A stretch of DNA of 64,000 bases from Geothrix oryzisoli (GTDB lineage: Bacteria > Acidobacteriota > Holophagae > Holophagales > Holophagaceae), in the NCBI RefSeq assembly GCF_022808865.1, contig NZ_JAKZLB010000004.1, positions 124,001-188,000 on the forward strand, read 5' to 3'. Position numbers and translations under genes: made by a program. Position 1 is the first letter of the stretch, and each line of letters begins with the position of its first letter. The notes beneath the pieces were generated by a model. The model was not told where the DNA came from, did no database searches, and was given only the letters and a program-made list of their open reading frames with translations. This document shows positions 15,761 to 23,928 of this stretch, piece by piece.

Positions 15761-15885
15761 CGTCGTTCCCCGAAGAGGTGTGGAAGGATGTTAACCCTGC
15801 CGGCCGCCGGTCCCCAGCGCCCGTTCGCCGATCCGCCCCGGCGTGGGCGGGGTCGGAGCCCGATCCTGACCCGTCGGAGGCTCCC

Positions 15886-16080
15886 ATGGCCGCGTTCCTG
15901 CTCTGGCTCATCCTGCTGGTGGTCTGCTGGCCCCTGGCCTTCCTGGCCCTGATCCTCTATCCGCTGGTCTGGCTCCTGCTCCTCCCCTTCCGGCTCCTGG
16001 GCTTCGCCGTGGAGGGCGTGTTCGGGCTCGTGAAGGGACTGTTCCTGCTGCCGGCGAGGCTCGTGGGAGGAAGGGGCTAG
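15886..16080 (+). CDS. Small hydrophobic membrane protein
   Basis: 64 residues. The ATG at 15886 has GGAGG 5 nt upstream. Nearly the whole protein is hydrophobic: two membrane spans at about 3-26 and 27-42 (LALILYPLVWLLLLPF), then an amphipathic region ending in RLVGGRG. No known family. It is probably co-transcribed with the 62-residue gene 78 bp downstream. Confidence 0.55.
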   Translation: MAAFLLWLILLVVCWPLAFLALILYPLVWLLLLPFRLLGFAVEGVFGLVKGLFLLPARLVGGRG

Positions 16081-16158
16081 CGCCCGGGCCCCGGGGACCT
16101 GATATTGGCTGCGAACGCGGCCAGCCCGGACCGGTGGCCGCGCGGGCGGGAGGCACCG

Positions 16159-16347
16159 ATGGAACTCTACCTGGACGCCAAGGAAACCGATCTCCTCATG
16201 CGGATCCTCGAGCGCAGCCTCGAGGAGATCCGGCGGGAGATCCATCACACGGACCATGCGGCTTTCAAGGCCACGCTCAAGTCGGACCAGGAGCTGATGC
16301 AGAAGCTCCTCGCCAGGCTCAAGGCCCCGGCCGCCATGGGGATCTGA
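16159..16347 (+). CDS. Small acidic helical protein of unknown function
   Basis: 62 residues. GGGAGG lies about 6 nt before the ATG. It reads as two amphipathic helices (MELYLDAKETDLLMRILERS and ATLKSDQELMQKLLARL) joined by a polar loop with HHTDH. Similar short proteins of this pattern are widespread and uncharacterised. Cytoplasmic by composition. Confidence 0.6.
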   Translation: MELYLDAKETDLLMRILERSLEEIRREIHHTDHAAFKATLKSDQELMQKLLARLKAPAAMGI

Positions 16348-16362
16348 GCGCCCGGAAGGGCG

Positions 16363-16863
16363 CTACTTGGGAACGTCCTCCGGCTCGGGCTTCGGCGCGG
16401 GCTTGGTCTTGGGGGCGGGCTCGGCCTTGGCCGCGGGGGTTTCCTCGGGCTTGGCGGCCGGCCCCACAGGCTTGGCGGGCTTGGTCGGCTTCGCCTTGGC
16501 CCCCTTGAGGCTGGCCACCCGCTGCTGCGCTTCGCGGGCCTTCACGCGGGCCTCGGTGGCCTTGTCGGAGGCCGCCTTCGCCTCGGCCTCCGCGGCCTTG
16601 GCCCGGGCCTCCGAGGCGCGGATCTGAAGGTCCGCCGCACGGGTCTCCGCCTCCTTGGCCTTCGCCGCGGCCACCTTGGCCTGCGCCTCTGCCTTGGCCG
16701 CGCTGGCCTTCAGGCGCTCCGCCGAGGCCTTGGCGCGCTTGGCTTCGGATTCCAGGCGGGCGGCTTCGGCCCCGGCGGCCGAGGGCCGACCCTTCGAAAC
16801 CTTCGGGGGTACTCCGGCGATGACCAGGGAGGAAGCCAGAAGCAGCAGGATGGGCAGACGCAT
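16363..16863 (-). CDS. Exported Ala/Lys-rich coiled-coil protein
   Basis: 166 residues from the ATG at 16863; the frame is open further upstream but only as a shadow of purL. A signal peptide (MRLPILLLLASSLVIAG) is followed by an uninterrupted alanine/lysine/glutamate helix from about 28 to 115 (EAETRAADLQIRASEARAKA), with heptad character like OmpA-type lipoproteins or TolA, and a Pro/Lys-rich tail (PKTKPAPKPEPED). It belongs to the same compositional class as the two genes at 13.2-14.1 kb. Function unknown. Confidence 0.65.
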   Translation of the reverse strand: MRLPILLLLASSLVIAGVPPKVSKGRPSAAGAEAARLESEAKRAKASAERLKASAAKAEAQAKVAAAKAKEAETRAADLQIRASEARAKAAEAEAKAASDKATEARVKAREAQQRVASLKGAKAKPTKPAKPVGPAAKPEETPAAKAEPAPKTKPAPKPEPEDVPK

Positions 16864-16910
16864 GGGGCCCTCTGGGAATGCCCCAGGGTTCCCGGGGCTG
16901 CCGCCCCCTG

Positions 16911-19223
16911 TCAACCCAGGGCGGCCTCCAGGGCCCCGGCGTGCAGACCCTTCAGCTCGGCAGCCTCGGCGTCCAGCAGGGGCTGGCCGTCCACCGCGAG
17001 GGTGAAGCGGGCACCGCCGGTGGCTCCGATCTTCGCAAAGGGCACGCGATGGGTGGCGCAGAGGGTGGCGAGGCTGGATTCGGCCTCGGCGCTGACCGAC
17101 ACCACGATGCGGCCGGCGGTCTCGCCGAAGAGCAGGCTGTCCAGGCGCAGGGCGCCCCTGGTCAGCATCAGCTGGCAGCCCATGCCCTCGCCGTCGTTGG
17201 CGCCAAAGGCGCTCTCCAGCGCGGCGACCACCAGGCCGCCCTCGCTGGTGTCGTGGGCGCTGCGGATGAGGCCCAGGCGGATGCCCTCGCGCACGCAGGC
17301 CTGGAGCCGCAGCTCCTCGTCCAGGCGCAGCTCGGGGCAGGCGCCCTGCACCTTGCCGGTGCGCAGCTTCAGGTACTCGCTGCCGCCCAGCTCGTCGCGG
17401 GTCTCGCCCAGCAGGAAGATGCCGTCGTGGGCGGCCCGGAAGCTGGCTCCGCAGAGCCGGTTGCCCACCTTGGAGAGGGCCGTGGCATCGGGCGCGCCGA
17501 GGACGACCGGGCCTGAGCAGTCCTCGATGAGGCCCACGGCCGCGATCATGGGCGTGGGGAAGATGCTCTGGCCTTCGGTGTCGTTGTAGAGGCTGACGTT
17601 GCCGCTGACGATGGGCACATCGAGGGCCAGGCAGGCCTGGCGGATGCCCAGGCAGCCCTGCTCGAAGGTCCACATGTTCTCGGGCTTCTCGGGGTTGCCG
17701 TAGTTGAGGCAGTCCGTGAGGCCGATGGGCTCGGCGCCCACGCAGGCCAGGTTGCGGCAGGCCTCGGCCACGGCGTGGGCCGCCCCCCAGAAGGGATCCA
17801 GGTAGCAGAAGCGGCTGTTGCAGTCGCTGCTCATGGCCACGGCCTTGCCCGTGTCCTGCCCGGCCTCGTCCTTCACGCGGATGATCCCGGCGTCGCCGCG
17901 GCCCATGCCCAGCAGCGTGTTGCTGCGCACGGTGCCGTCGTACTGCTCGAAGATCCACCGCTTGCTGGCCACCGTGGGCGCCTGGAGGAGCTGACGCAGG
18001 GTGCGCTCCACCTCGGCGGGCTTGAGGTCCGCCGGTAGCGGGGCGGCGGCCACCGCGTCCAGGTAGCCGGGACGCTGGCGGGGCCGGTCGTACTTCGGCG
18101 CGGCGTCCACCAGGGGCTGGATGGGCAGGTTGATGACGGGTTCCCCGTGCCAGCTGCCGATGAAGCGGCCGCTGTCGGTGACCTCGCCCACCACGCAGGC
18201 GTCGAGGCCCCACTTGTGCAGCACGGCGATGATCTTCTCCTCGCAGCCGGGGCGGGCCACCAGCAGCATGCGCTCCTGGCTCTCGCTGAGCATGAGCTCG
18301 AAGGGCGTCATGCCCTCCTCGCGCATGGGCACCTGGTCCAGGCGGATCTCCAGACCCGTGCCCGCGCGGCTGGCCATCTCGAAGCTGCTGGAGGTGAGGC
18401 CCGCGGCGCCCATGTCCTGGATGCCGATGACCCAGTCGGTCTGGAAGATCTCCAGGCAGGCCTCGAGCAGCAGCTTCTCCGTGAAGGGATCGCCCACCTG
18501 CACCGTGGGGCGCTTCTCCTCGCTGCCCTCGCCGAACTCGGCCGAAGCCATGCTGGCGCCGTGGATGCCGTCGCGCCCCGTCTTCGAGCCGATGTACATC
18601 ATCTTGTTGCCGATGCCGGAGGCGAAGCCCTTGAAGATCTTGTCGCTGCGCAGCACACCCAGGGTGAAGGCGTTCACGAGGATGTTGCCGTTGTAGCTGG
18701 CGTCGAAGGCGCAGTCGCCGCCCAGCATGGGGATCCCCATGCAGTTGCCGTAACCGGCGATGCCCGCGGCCACGCCCTTCACCAGCCCCTTCATGCGCGG
18801 GGCATCGATCTCTCCGAAGCGCAGGCTGTTGAGGTTGGCGAGGGGCCGGGCGCCCATGGTGAAGACGTCGCGCAGGATGCCGCCCACGCCGGTGGCCGCG
18901 CCCTGATACGGCTCGATGAAGCTGGGGTGGTTGTGGCTCTCCATCTTGAAGGCCACGGCCCAGCCGTCGCCGATGTCCACCACGCCCGCGTTCTCGCCGG
19001 GGCCCTGGATGACGCGGGGACCCTCGGTGGGCAGGTTCTTCAGGTGGATGCGGCTGGACTTGTAGGAGCAGTGCTCGCTCCACATGGCGCTGAACACGCC
19101 CAGCTCGGGATAGGTGGGCAGGCGACCGTCCAGCAGGCGCAGGAGGACCTGCCACTCATCCTTGGACAGGCCCAGCTCCAGAGCCAGGGGTTCAGTGACG
19201 GCCGGTTCGTGGGCAACGGACAT
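16911..19223 (-). CDS. purL: Phosphoribosylformylglycinamidine synthase subunit PurL (small type)
   Basis: 770 residues, the length of the small PurL used with separate PurS and PurQ. Signatures: [10 protein letters not shown] (48-57), ESHNHPS (95-101), [11 protein letters not shown], and the second half repeat with [11 protein letters not shown] and SGNVSLYN. It catalyses ATP-dependent conversion of FGAR to FGAM using ammonia from PurQ. It is encoded on the opposite strand from purS-purQ, so it is separately transcribed. A weak GGAGCCTCC sequence precedes the ATG. Confidence 0.96.
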   Translation of the reverse strand: MSVAHEPAVTEPLALELGLSKDEWQVLLRLLDGRLPTYPELGVFSAMWSEHCSYKSSRIHLKNLPTEGPRVIQGPGENAGVVDIGDGWAVAFKMESHNHPSFIEPYQGAATGVGGILRDVFTMGARPLANLNSLRFGEIDAPRMKGLVKGVAAGIAGYGNCMGIPMLGGDCAFDASYNGNILVNAFTLGVLRSDKIFKGFASGIGNKMMYIGSKTGRDGIHGASMASAEFGEGSEEKRPTVQVGDPFTEKLLLEACLEIFQTDWVIGIQDMGAAGLTSSSFEMASRAGTGLEIRLDQVPMREEGMTPFELMLSESQERMLLVARPGCEEKIIAVLHKWGLDACVVGEVTDSGRFIGSWHGEPVINLPIQPLVDAAPKYDRPRQRPGYLDAVAAAPLPADLKPAEVERTLRQLLQAPTVASKRWIFEQYDGTVRSNTLLGMGRGDAGIIRVKDEAGQDTGKAVAMSSDCNSRFCYLDPFWGAAHAVAEACRNLACVGAEPIGLTDCLNYGNPEKPENMWTFEQGCLGIRQACLALDVPIVSGNVSLYNDTEGQSIFPTPMIAAVGLIEDCSGPVVLGAPDATALSKVGNRLCGASFRAAHDGIFLLGETRDELGGSEYLKLRTGKVQGACPELRLDEELRLQACVREGIRLGLIRSAHDTSEGGLVVAALESAFGANDGEGMGCQLMLTRGALRLDSLLFGETAGRIVVSVSAEAESSLATLCATHRVPFAKIGATGGARFTLAVDGQPLLDAEAAELKGLHAGALEAALG

Positions 19224-19351
19224 GGAGGCTCCGGAAGCCTTGATTCTAGCGGTTCCGGACCCTCCAGACGAGGCTTGACATCCGTACTTGGAATGTCCGC
19301 TTCCTTCTGGAATCCCTTTCCGTACACTGGAAAGTCACGCCTTCGGAGCCC

Positions 19352-21007
19352 ATGCCCCCTCCCCGCACCCTGCTCACCTACAGCGCCCCCCGCAGCGGCT
19401 TCGGGGACGAGTGGATGACCTTCCTGCCCATCGGGCTGGGCTACCTCCAGGCCATGCTCAAGGCCCGGGACCTGCCCTGCCGGGTGGCGAACCTGAGCGG
19501 CAAGGGGCGCAAGGAGATCCTGGCCTACCTGAAAGCCCAGAATCCGGCGGTGGTGGGCGTGTCCATGTTCACCTTCAACCGGAAGCGCTCCTACGAGCTG
19601 CTGGCCTGGGCCCGGGAGGCCTGCCCGAGCGCGATCCTCCTGGCGGGCGGGCCGCATCCCACGCACCTGGCCGAGGAGGTCTTCGAGGACTGCCCGGCCC
19701 TGGACGCCATCGTGCAGGGCGAGGGCGAGGCCGTGCTGCTGGGCCTCGCGGAGCGCCTCCAGACCGCGCCCGGATCGGACCTCTGGAAGCGCACGCCGGG
19801 CCTCATCCTCCGCGAGGGCCGCACCCTGCCCCAGCCGCCCCTGGAGGACCTGGACGCCATCGGCATCCCCGCCGAGCACCTGGAGGCTGACTTCCTGAAC
19901 GACGTGGGCCAGCTGGCCTACCTCAGCACCAGCCGGGGCTGCCCGGCCACCTGCAACTTCTGCAACACCCCCGAGTTCTGGGGCACCTCCATCCGCTTCC
20001 GCAGCGCGCCCTCGGTGCTGCGGGAGATGCGGCTGCTGCGCGAGCAGCACGGCCTCACCTACTTCAGCTTCCGAGACGACACCTTCACCGCCAACCGCGA
20101 CCGGGTGCTGACCCTGATGCAGGGCATCCAGGAGAGCGGCCTCCATCCCCTGTGGAACTGCCAGAGCCGCGTGAACCTGGTGGACGAGGACCGCCTGGTG
20201 GCTATGAAGCGGGCCGGCTGCGAGTTCATGCAGTTCGGCGTGGAGCACGGCAGCGAGCGCGTGCTGCAGCTGCTGGACAAGGGCACCAACCTGAGGCATG
20301 CGCGAAGGGCACTGGGCCTGGTGCGCAAGGTCGGCATGAACCTGGGCATCTACCTCATCACGGGCATCCCCGGCGAGACCTGGGCCGATGTGGAGGAGAC
20401 CGCCGCCTTCATCCGCGACACCCGACCCCAGGACTGCCAGATCAGCCCCCTGGCGCTGTATCCCGGCACCCGCATGTTCGACCAGTACCGCGCCGAGGGC
20501 CGCATCCAGAAGGACTTCTACCGGGCCAGCGGCGACGCCGAGATTTTCGCCCGCGTGGACGCGCACACGGAGAAGGCCCTGCGCCACATCGACCGGGTGG
20601 CCCAGCAGGCCAAGGCCAAGTCGCGGTTCACGCCGGCCGAGTTCGCCGAGCAGAAGGCCTGGCTGGGCTTCTGCGCCGTCACCAACCTGCTCTGCGGCGA
20701 GGCGGCCGAGGAGGAGGGCCGCTTTACCGAGGCCGAGGCGGAGTACGCCGAGATCATCTCGAAGGAACCGGCCAATCCCTGGGGCTTCATGAAGCGGGCC
20801 CTGCTGCACGAGAAGACCGGCCGGCTGGACCTGGCCCGCGCCGACCTGGCCGAGGTGCTGGCCCTGGCCCCCGGCAATCCCGAGGCCACGGAGCTGGCGA
20901 CCCTCTGGGGCCTGAAGCAGCACAAGACACGGGCGAAGAAGCCCGCTCACGGGCCCACGGCCGAGATGAAGGGCGCAGAAGCCTACCTCAGCCGGCCGAA
21001 GATGTAG
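19352..21007 (+). CDS. B12-binding-domain radical SAM protein with TPR-like tail
   Basis: 551 residues. The N-terminal 150 residues are a cobalamin-binding Rossmann domain (FLPIGLGYLQAMLKAR, VVGVSMFTFNRKRSYELL, LLAGGPHPTHL), though no DxHxxG histidine is evident. The radical SAM core follows with CPATCNFC (CX3CX2C, around residue 197) for the 4Fe-4S cluster, then a GIPGETWADVEET segment. The final 120 residues hold about two TPR-like repeats (GRFTEAEAEYAEIISKEPAN). Such proteins perform methylations or rearrangements on unknown substrates. GGAG lies 4 nt before the ATG. The 3' end overlaps convergent pnuC by 20 bp. Confidence 0.85.
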   Translation: MPPPRTLLTYSAPRSGFGDEWMTFLPIGLGYLQAMLKARDLPCRVANLSGKGRKEILAYLKAQNPAVVGVSMFTFNRKRSYELLAWAREACPSAILLAGGPHPTHLAEEVFEDCPALDAIVQGEGEAVLLGLAERLQTAPGSDLWKRTPGLILREGRTLPQPPLEDLDAIGIPAEHLEADFLNDVGQLAYLSTSRGCPATCNFCNTPEFWGTSIRFRSAPSVLREMRLLREQHGLTYFSFRDDTFTANRDRVLTLMQGIQESGLHPLWNCQSRVNLVDEDRLVAMKRAGCEFMQFGVEHGSERVLQLLDKGTNLRHARRALGLVRKVGMNLGIYLITGIPGETWADVEETAAFIRDTRPQDCQISPLALYPGTRMFDQYRAEGRIQKDFYRASGDAEIFARVDAHTEKALRHIDRVAQQAKAKSRFTPAEFAEQKAWLGFCAVTNLLCGEAAEEEGRFTEAEAEYAEIISKEPANPWGFMKRALLHEKTGRLDLARADLAEVLALAPGNPEATELATLWGLKQHKTRAKKPAHGPTAEMKGAEAYLSRPKM

Positions 21008-21578
21008 CGACCTGGCGCGACCCGCCCAGCGCCCGCCACCACTCCAGCAGCCCCATCACGCAGAGCGCCTGGTACACGACGTACAGCGCGCTGGCCACAT
21101 AGAGGCCCTTGTAGATCAGCAGGCCCACCGACAGGAAGTTGGCGAGGATCCACACCAGCCAGTTCTCGATCCACTTGCGGGTCATCATGAACTGGGCGAC
21201 GAGGCTGAGGGCGGTGATGAGGGAATCCAGCACCGGCACGGTGCTGTTGGTGTAGCGGCGGAGCAGCCAGGTCAGCAGGCCGGTGGCGGCGGCCACCACC
21301 AGCGCCAGGAGGCCGGCCATGGCGGGCCTCACCCGGCTGACCTCCAGGGCGCCGTGGTCCCGGCCCCCGTGCAGCCAGCTCCACCAGCCGTAGACGGAGA
21401 TGGCGATGTAGAACCCCTGCAGGCCGACGTCGGCGTAGAGGCCCGTCCGGTAGAACAGCACGATGAACACCAGGTTGTTGGCGATGCCGAGCGGCCAGTT
21501 CCAGATGTTCTGGCGCACCAGCAGGCCCACGCAGGCAGCGCCGGTGATGAACCCGAAGACTTCCATGAAAGAGGGCAT
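20988..21578 (-). CDS. pnuC: PnuC-family nicotinamide riboside (or related vitamin) transporter
   Basis: 196 residues with about seven membrane spans. It matches PnuC: MEVFGFITGAACVGLLVRQN, WNWPLGIANNLVFIVLFYRT, LYADVGLQ, and VYGWWSWLHGG. The later part has the second conserved block (KWIENWLVWILANFLSVGLL). PnuC facilitates uptake of nicotinamide riboside for NAD synthesis; close relatives carry thiamine or riboflavin, and the substrate cannot be told apart here. The ATG overlaps the upstream stop by one base in TGATG, coupling it to the membrane-protein gene behind pyrF. Confidence 0.88.
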   Translation of the reverse strand: MPSFMEVFGFITGAACVGLLVRQNIWNWPLGIANNLVFIVLFYRTGLYADVGLQGFYIAISVYGWWSWLHGGRDHGALEVSRVRPAMAGLLALVVAAATGLLTWLLRRYTNSTVPVLDSLITALSLVAQFMMTRKWIENWLVWILANFLSVGLLIYKGLYVASALYVVYQALCVMGLLEWWRALGGSRQVATSSAG

Positions 21579-22120
21579 CAGTCCTCGTGCTTCAGGTTCG
21601 GGCTGCGCTCCAGGACGATGAGCACCAGGCGCTCGAGCTGGTCCACCATGAGGAAGCGGAGGGTCGGATCCTTCGGGCCGGCCTGCTTGGGTTCGGCGCC
21701 CCCCCGCAGCACGAAGAAGGGACCGGACCGTTCCAGCCGGGAGATCTGCTTCCAGGGCAGTCGCCCGGCGCCCAGCTTCCGGGCCAAGGGCGTCGGCAGG
21801 GCGTTGTGCTCCACGGCGAGCCCCAGCTCATCCACCAGCACCTGAGAACCTTCCACCAGGAGCAGGCCGAAGAGGGTGCCCAGGAGGAGCAGGCTCCCCG
21901 CCACCACCGCGCCGATGGCCGCGATCACCGCCACCCAGAAGGACCAAGTGGGTTCGCTGGCGGCCTCGGCCACCTTCAGGGAGGCGCGCAGGACGGGCAG
22001 GCGCTCAAGGATCTGCGCCAGGGCGCGGACCCCCACCAGCCAGGACCCGGCGAAGAGCAGCACGGCCATGGCCCGCTGGGCGAAGGACGGGCGGAAGACC
22101 AGGGGGGAACCGGCACTCAT
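21578..22120 (-). CDS. Two-TM membrane protein in the pyrF-pnuC operon
   Basis: 180 residues from the ATG at 22120, which overlaps the pyrF stop in TGATG; an upstream open frame is a pyrF shadow. Membrane spans lie near 17-38 (AMAVLLFAGSWLVGVRAL) and 61-90 (FWVAVIAAIGAVVAGSLLLL). The C-terminal 80 residues read as a soluble PH-like domain (LGAGRLPWKQISRLERSGPF, LMVDQLERLVLIVLER). No named family recognised. Tight coupling on both sides implies co-expression with orotidylate decarboxylase and PnuC. Confidence 0.65.
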   Translation of the reverse strand: MSAGSPLVFRPSFAQRAMAVLLFAGSWLVGVRALAQILERLPVLRASLKVAEAASEPTWSFWVAVIAAIGAVVAGSLLLLGTLFGLLLVEGSQVLVDELGLAVEHNALPTPLARKLGAGRLPWKQISRLERSGPFFVLRGGAEPKQAGPKDPTLRFLMVDQLERLVLIVLERSPNLKHED

Positions 22121-22821
22121 CAGGCTTCCATCTCCGCCACGATGGCCTCGGCGGCGGCGGGGGGGTCCGCCGCGTGGGTGATGGGCCTGCCCACCACGAG
22201 CCAGGTGGCGCCCTGCTTCAGGGCCTGGGCGGGCGTCATCACCCGGGCCTGGTCCTGGGCGGCAGCCCCGGCGGGGCGGATCCCGGGGGTGAGGCAGTGG
22301 AACCCTGCGCCGCAGGCCTCGTGGATCGCCGCGGCCTCCCAGGCCGAGCACACCACGCCGCCGCAGCCGGCCTGGTGGGCCAGCTTCGCGTAGGCCAGGG
22401 CCAGATCCTCGGGCCGCCCGGCATGGCCCAGGGCCGCCAGGGCCTCCCGGTCCAGGCTGGTGAGCACGGTCACGGCCAGCAGCTCGGTCCGGCCGCCGGC
22501 GGCCTGGTGGGCGCGCACGGCCTCCACGGCCGCCTCCAGCATGGCAGGGCCGCCCTGGGCATGGACATTGACCAGGCGCGGATCCAGCTTCAGGACAGCC
22601 TCCAGGGCCCGGCGCACCGTCGTGGGGATGTCGTGCAGCTTCAGGTCCAGGAAGACCGGCACCTGCTTCTGGAGTTCCCGGACGAACGCGGGCCCCTCGG
22701 CGCAGAACAGCTCCAGGCCCACCTTCAGCATGCCCACGCGGCCCGACAGCCGCTGGGCCATGGCCAGGGCCTCCCCGGCCGTGGGCAGGTCCAGGGCCAC
22801 CACAAGGCGTTCCCGGGGCAT
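22120..22821 (-). CDS. pyrF: Orotidine 5'-phosphate decarboxylase
   Basis: 233 residues from the ATG at 22821 (MPRERLVVALDL), matching family length; an in-frame ATG at 22902 would add an unrelated extension. Signatures: VALDLPTAGEAL, MLKVGLELF, and the catalytic FLDLKLHDIPTTV with the Lys-Asp pair. The C-terminal LTPGIRP and LVVGRPIT bind the phosphate. It converts OMP to UMP, the last step of pyrimidine synthesis. It is first gene of a three-gene overlapping operon. The Shine-Dalgarno sequence is weak. Confidence 0.94.
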   Translation of the reverse strand: MPRERLVVALDLPTAGEALAMAQRLSGRVGMLKVGLELFCAEGPAFVRELQKQVPVFLDLKLHDIPTTVRRALEAVLKLDPRLVNVHAQGGPAMLEAAVEAVRAHQAAGGRTELLAVTVLTSLDREALAALGHAGRPEDLALAYAKLAHQAGCGGVVCSAWEAAAIHEACGAGFHCLTPGIRPAGAAAQDQARVMTPAQALKQGATWLVVGRPITHAADPPAAAEAIVAEMEA

Positions 22822-22895
22822 GAGGGTTGCTGGGGCTGGATTCAAGGACGGCTCCCGTATGATGCGGAGAATCATTCTGCCACCAAGGGGACCCC

Positions 22896-23855
22896 GTGCC
22901 ATTGATCACGCCACCGTCCACGCCACCCGCCGAGGTCCGACCCGCGCCGCCCACGGCCGCCGAGCTGCAGGACCGGCTGCTGGAAGCCTATGACTGGGGC
23001 CGCCCCCTGCCCAAGGCTCCCAAGGGTCCGGGGGCCCTGGCCTACCGGTGGCTCCAGGCGGCGGCCACCTTCGACCCCCAGGCCGCGCCGCCGGCCAATC
23101 CCTTCCCGACCGGGGCCGCCCACCGGGAGGCCGAAGCCCTGCGGGCCCTGCTGAAGGCGCCCAGGGCGCGCCTGGCCGCCCGCCTCGCGGCGCTCCCCCT
23201 CCACCAGGCGGGCACGGCCCTGGCGCTGTGGCGGTGGGGCCAAGTCCAGGTCCGCGAGGGCCACTTCACGCCCGCGATCCGCCGGGCCTGGGAGGATCGG
23301 CTGCTGGCCGGCGGGCCGGGCCTCACGCGCGGCTACGCCCTCCGCCACGCCCTCTGCTGGGCCCTGGCCGAGCAGGACGAGGCGCGGTTCGCCTCGCTCA
23401 AGGGCCGGGCGGACGAGGCGGCCGAGCCCGTGATCTCCCGGTTCCAGCGCCTCTTCGGCCTGCTCGGCGGCCCTTCGCCGATCCTGCGCCTCTGGACCCT
23501 GCCGGACCTGGAGTACCAGGACCTCCGGCTCGATCAGCTGGGCGCGGCCCGCGTCTGGATCCTTCCCGCGGAGGAGGGCCCGCTCCCCGACCTCCCGGCG
23601 GATGTGGCCTGGATCATCCCCAGCCTCGACGCCGGGTTCGATGACCGCAACGCGAGCATCCCCACGGGCCTGCGGATCGAGGCGGAAACCCTGGCCGCGC
23701 GCTTCAGGGCGGCAGGGCGGACCGCCCGCTTCGTCCCCAGCCGGGCCGCCTTCGAAAGCCTCGGCATGGCCTGGTTCCCCATCCTCGTCGACCTGGACGC
23801 CCGGGGGAACATCCAGGCCCTCCGCATGGGAGATGCGGCGCCGCTGAAGCCCTAG
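22896..23855 (+). CDS. Hypothetical protein
   Basis: 319 residues. The GTG at 22896 has AAGGGG 5 nt upstream. There is no signal peptide or membrane span. The N-terminal 200 residues are Ala/Arg-rich and helical (ALRALLKAPRARLAARLAAL). The C-terminal third alternates strands and helices (ARVWILPAEEGPLPDLPAD, IIPSLDAGFDDRNASIPTGL) and ends with FPILVDLDARGNIQALRMG, resembling a thioredoxin-like final strand pair, though no CxxC is present. I do not recognise it. It is divergent from pyrF. Confidence 0.6.
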   Translation: MPLITPPSTPPAEVRPAPPTAAELQDRLLEAYDWGRPLPKAPKGPGALAYRWLQAAATFDPQAAPPANPFPTGAAHREAEALRALLKAPRARLAARLAALPLHQAGTALALWRWGQVQVREGHFTPAIRRAWEDRLLAGGPGLTRGYALRHALCWALAEQDEARFASLKGRADEAAEPVISRFQRLFGLLGGPSPILRLWTLPDLEYQDLRLDQLGAARVWILPAEEGPLPDLPADVAWIIPSLDAGFDDRNASIPTGLRIEAETLAARFRAAGRTARFVPSRAAFESLGMAWFPILVDLDARGNIQALRMGDAAPLKP

Positions 23856-23928
23856 GCTTTCCCGGATTTCAGGGGAAGCGGGAACACGGAGGTCCCAGAG
23901 TCCCCGATTGAACCGGACCTTGGGCGGA

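Noticed and set aside
16363-19155. 930-codon minus-strand frame spanning purL and the Lys/Ala-rich gene
   Set aside because: Only its last 166 codons, after the ATG at 16863, look like protein. The rest is a shifted reading of purL, whose own frame carries all the family motifs.
19275-19300. TTGACA as a -35 promoter element before the radical SAM gene
   Set aside because: No -10 element lies 15-19 bp downstream. TACACT at about 19324 is too far from it to pair.
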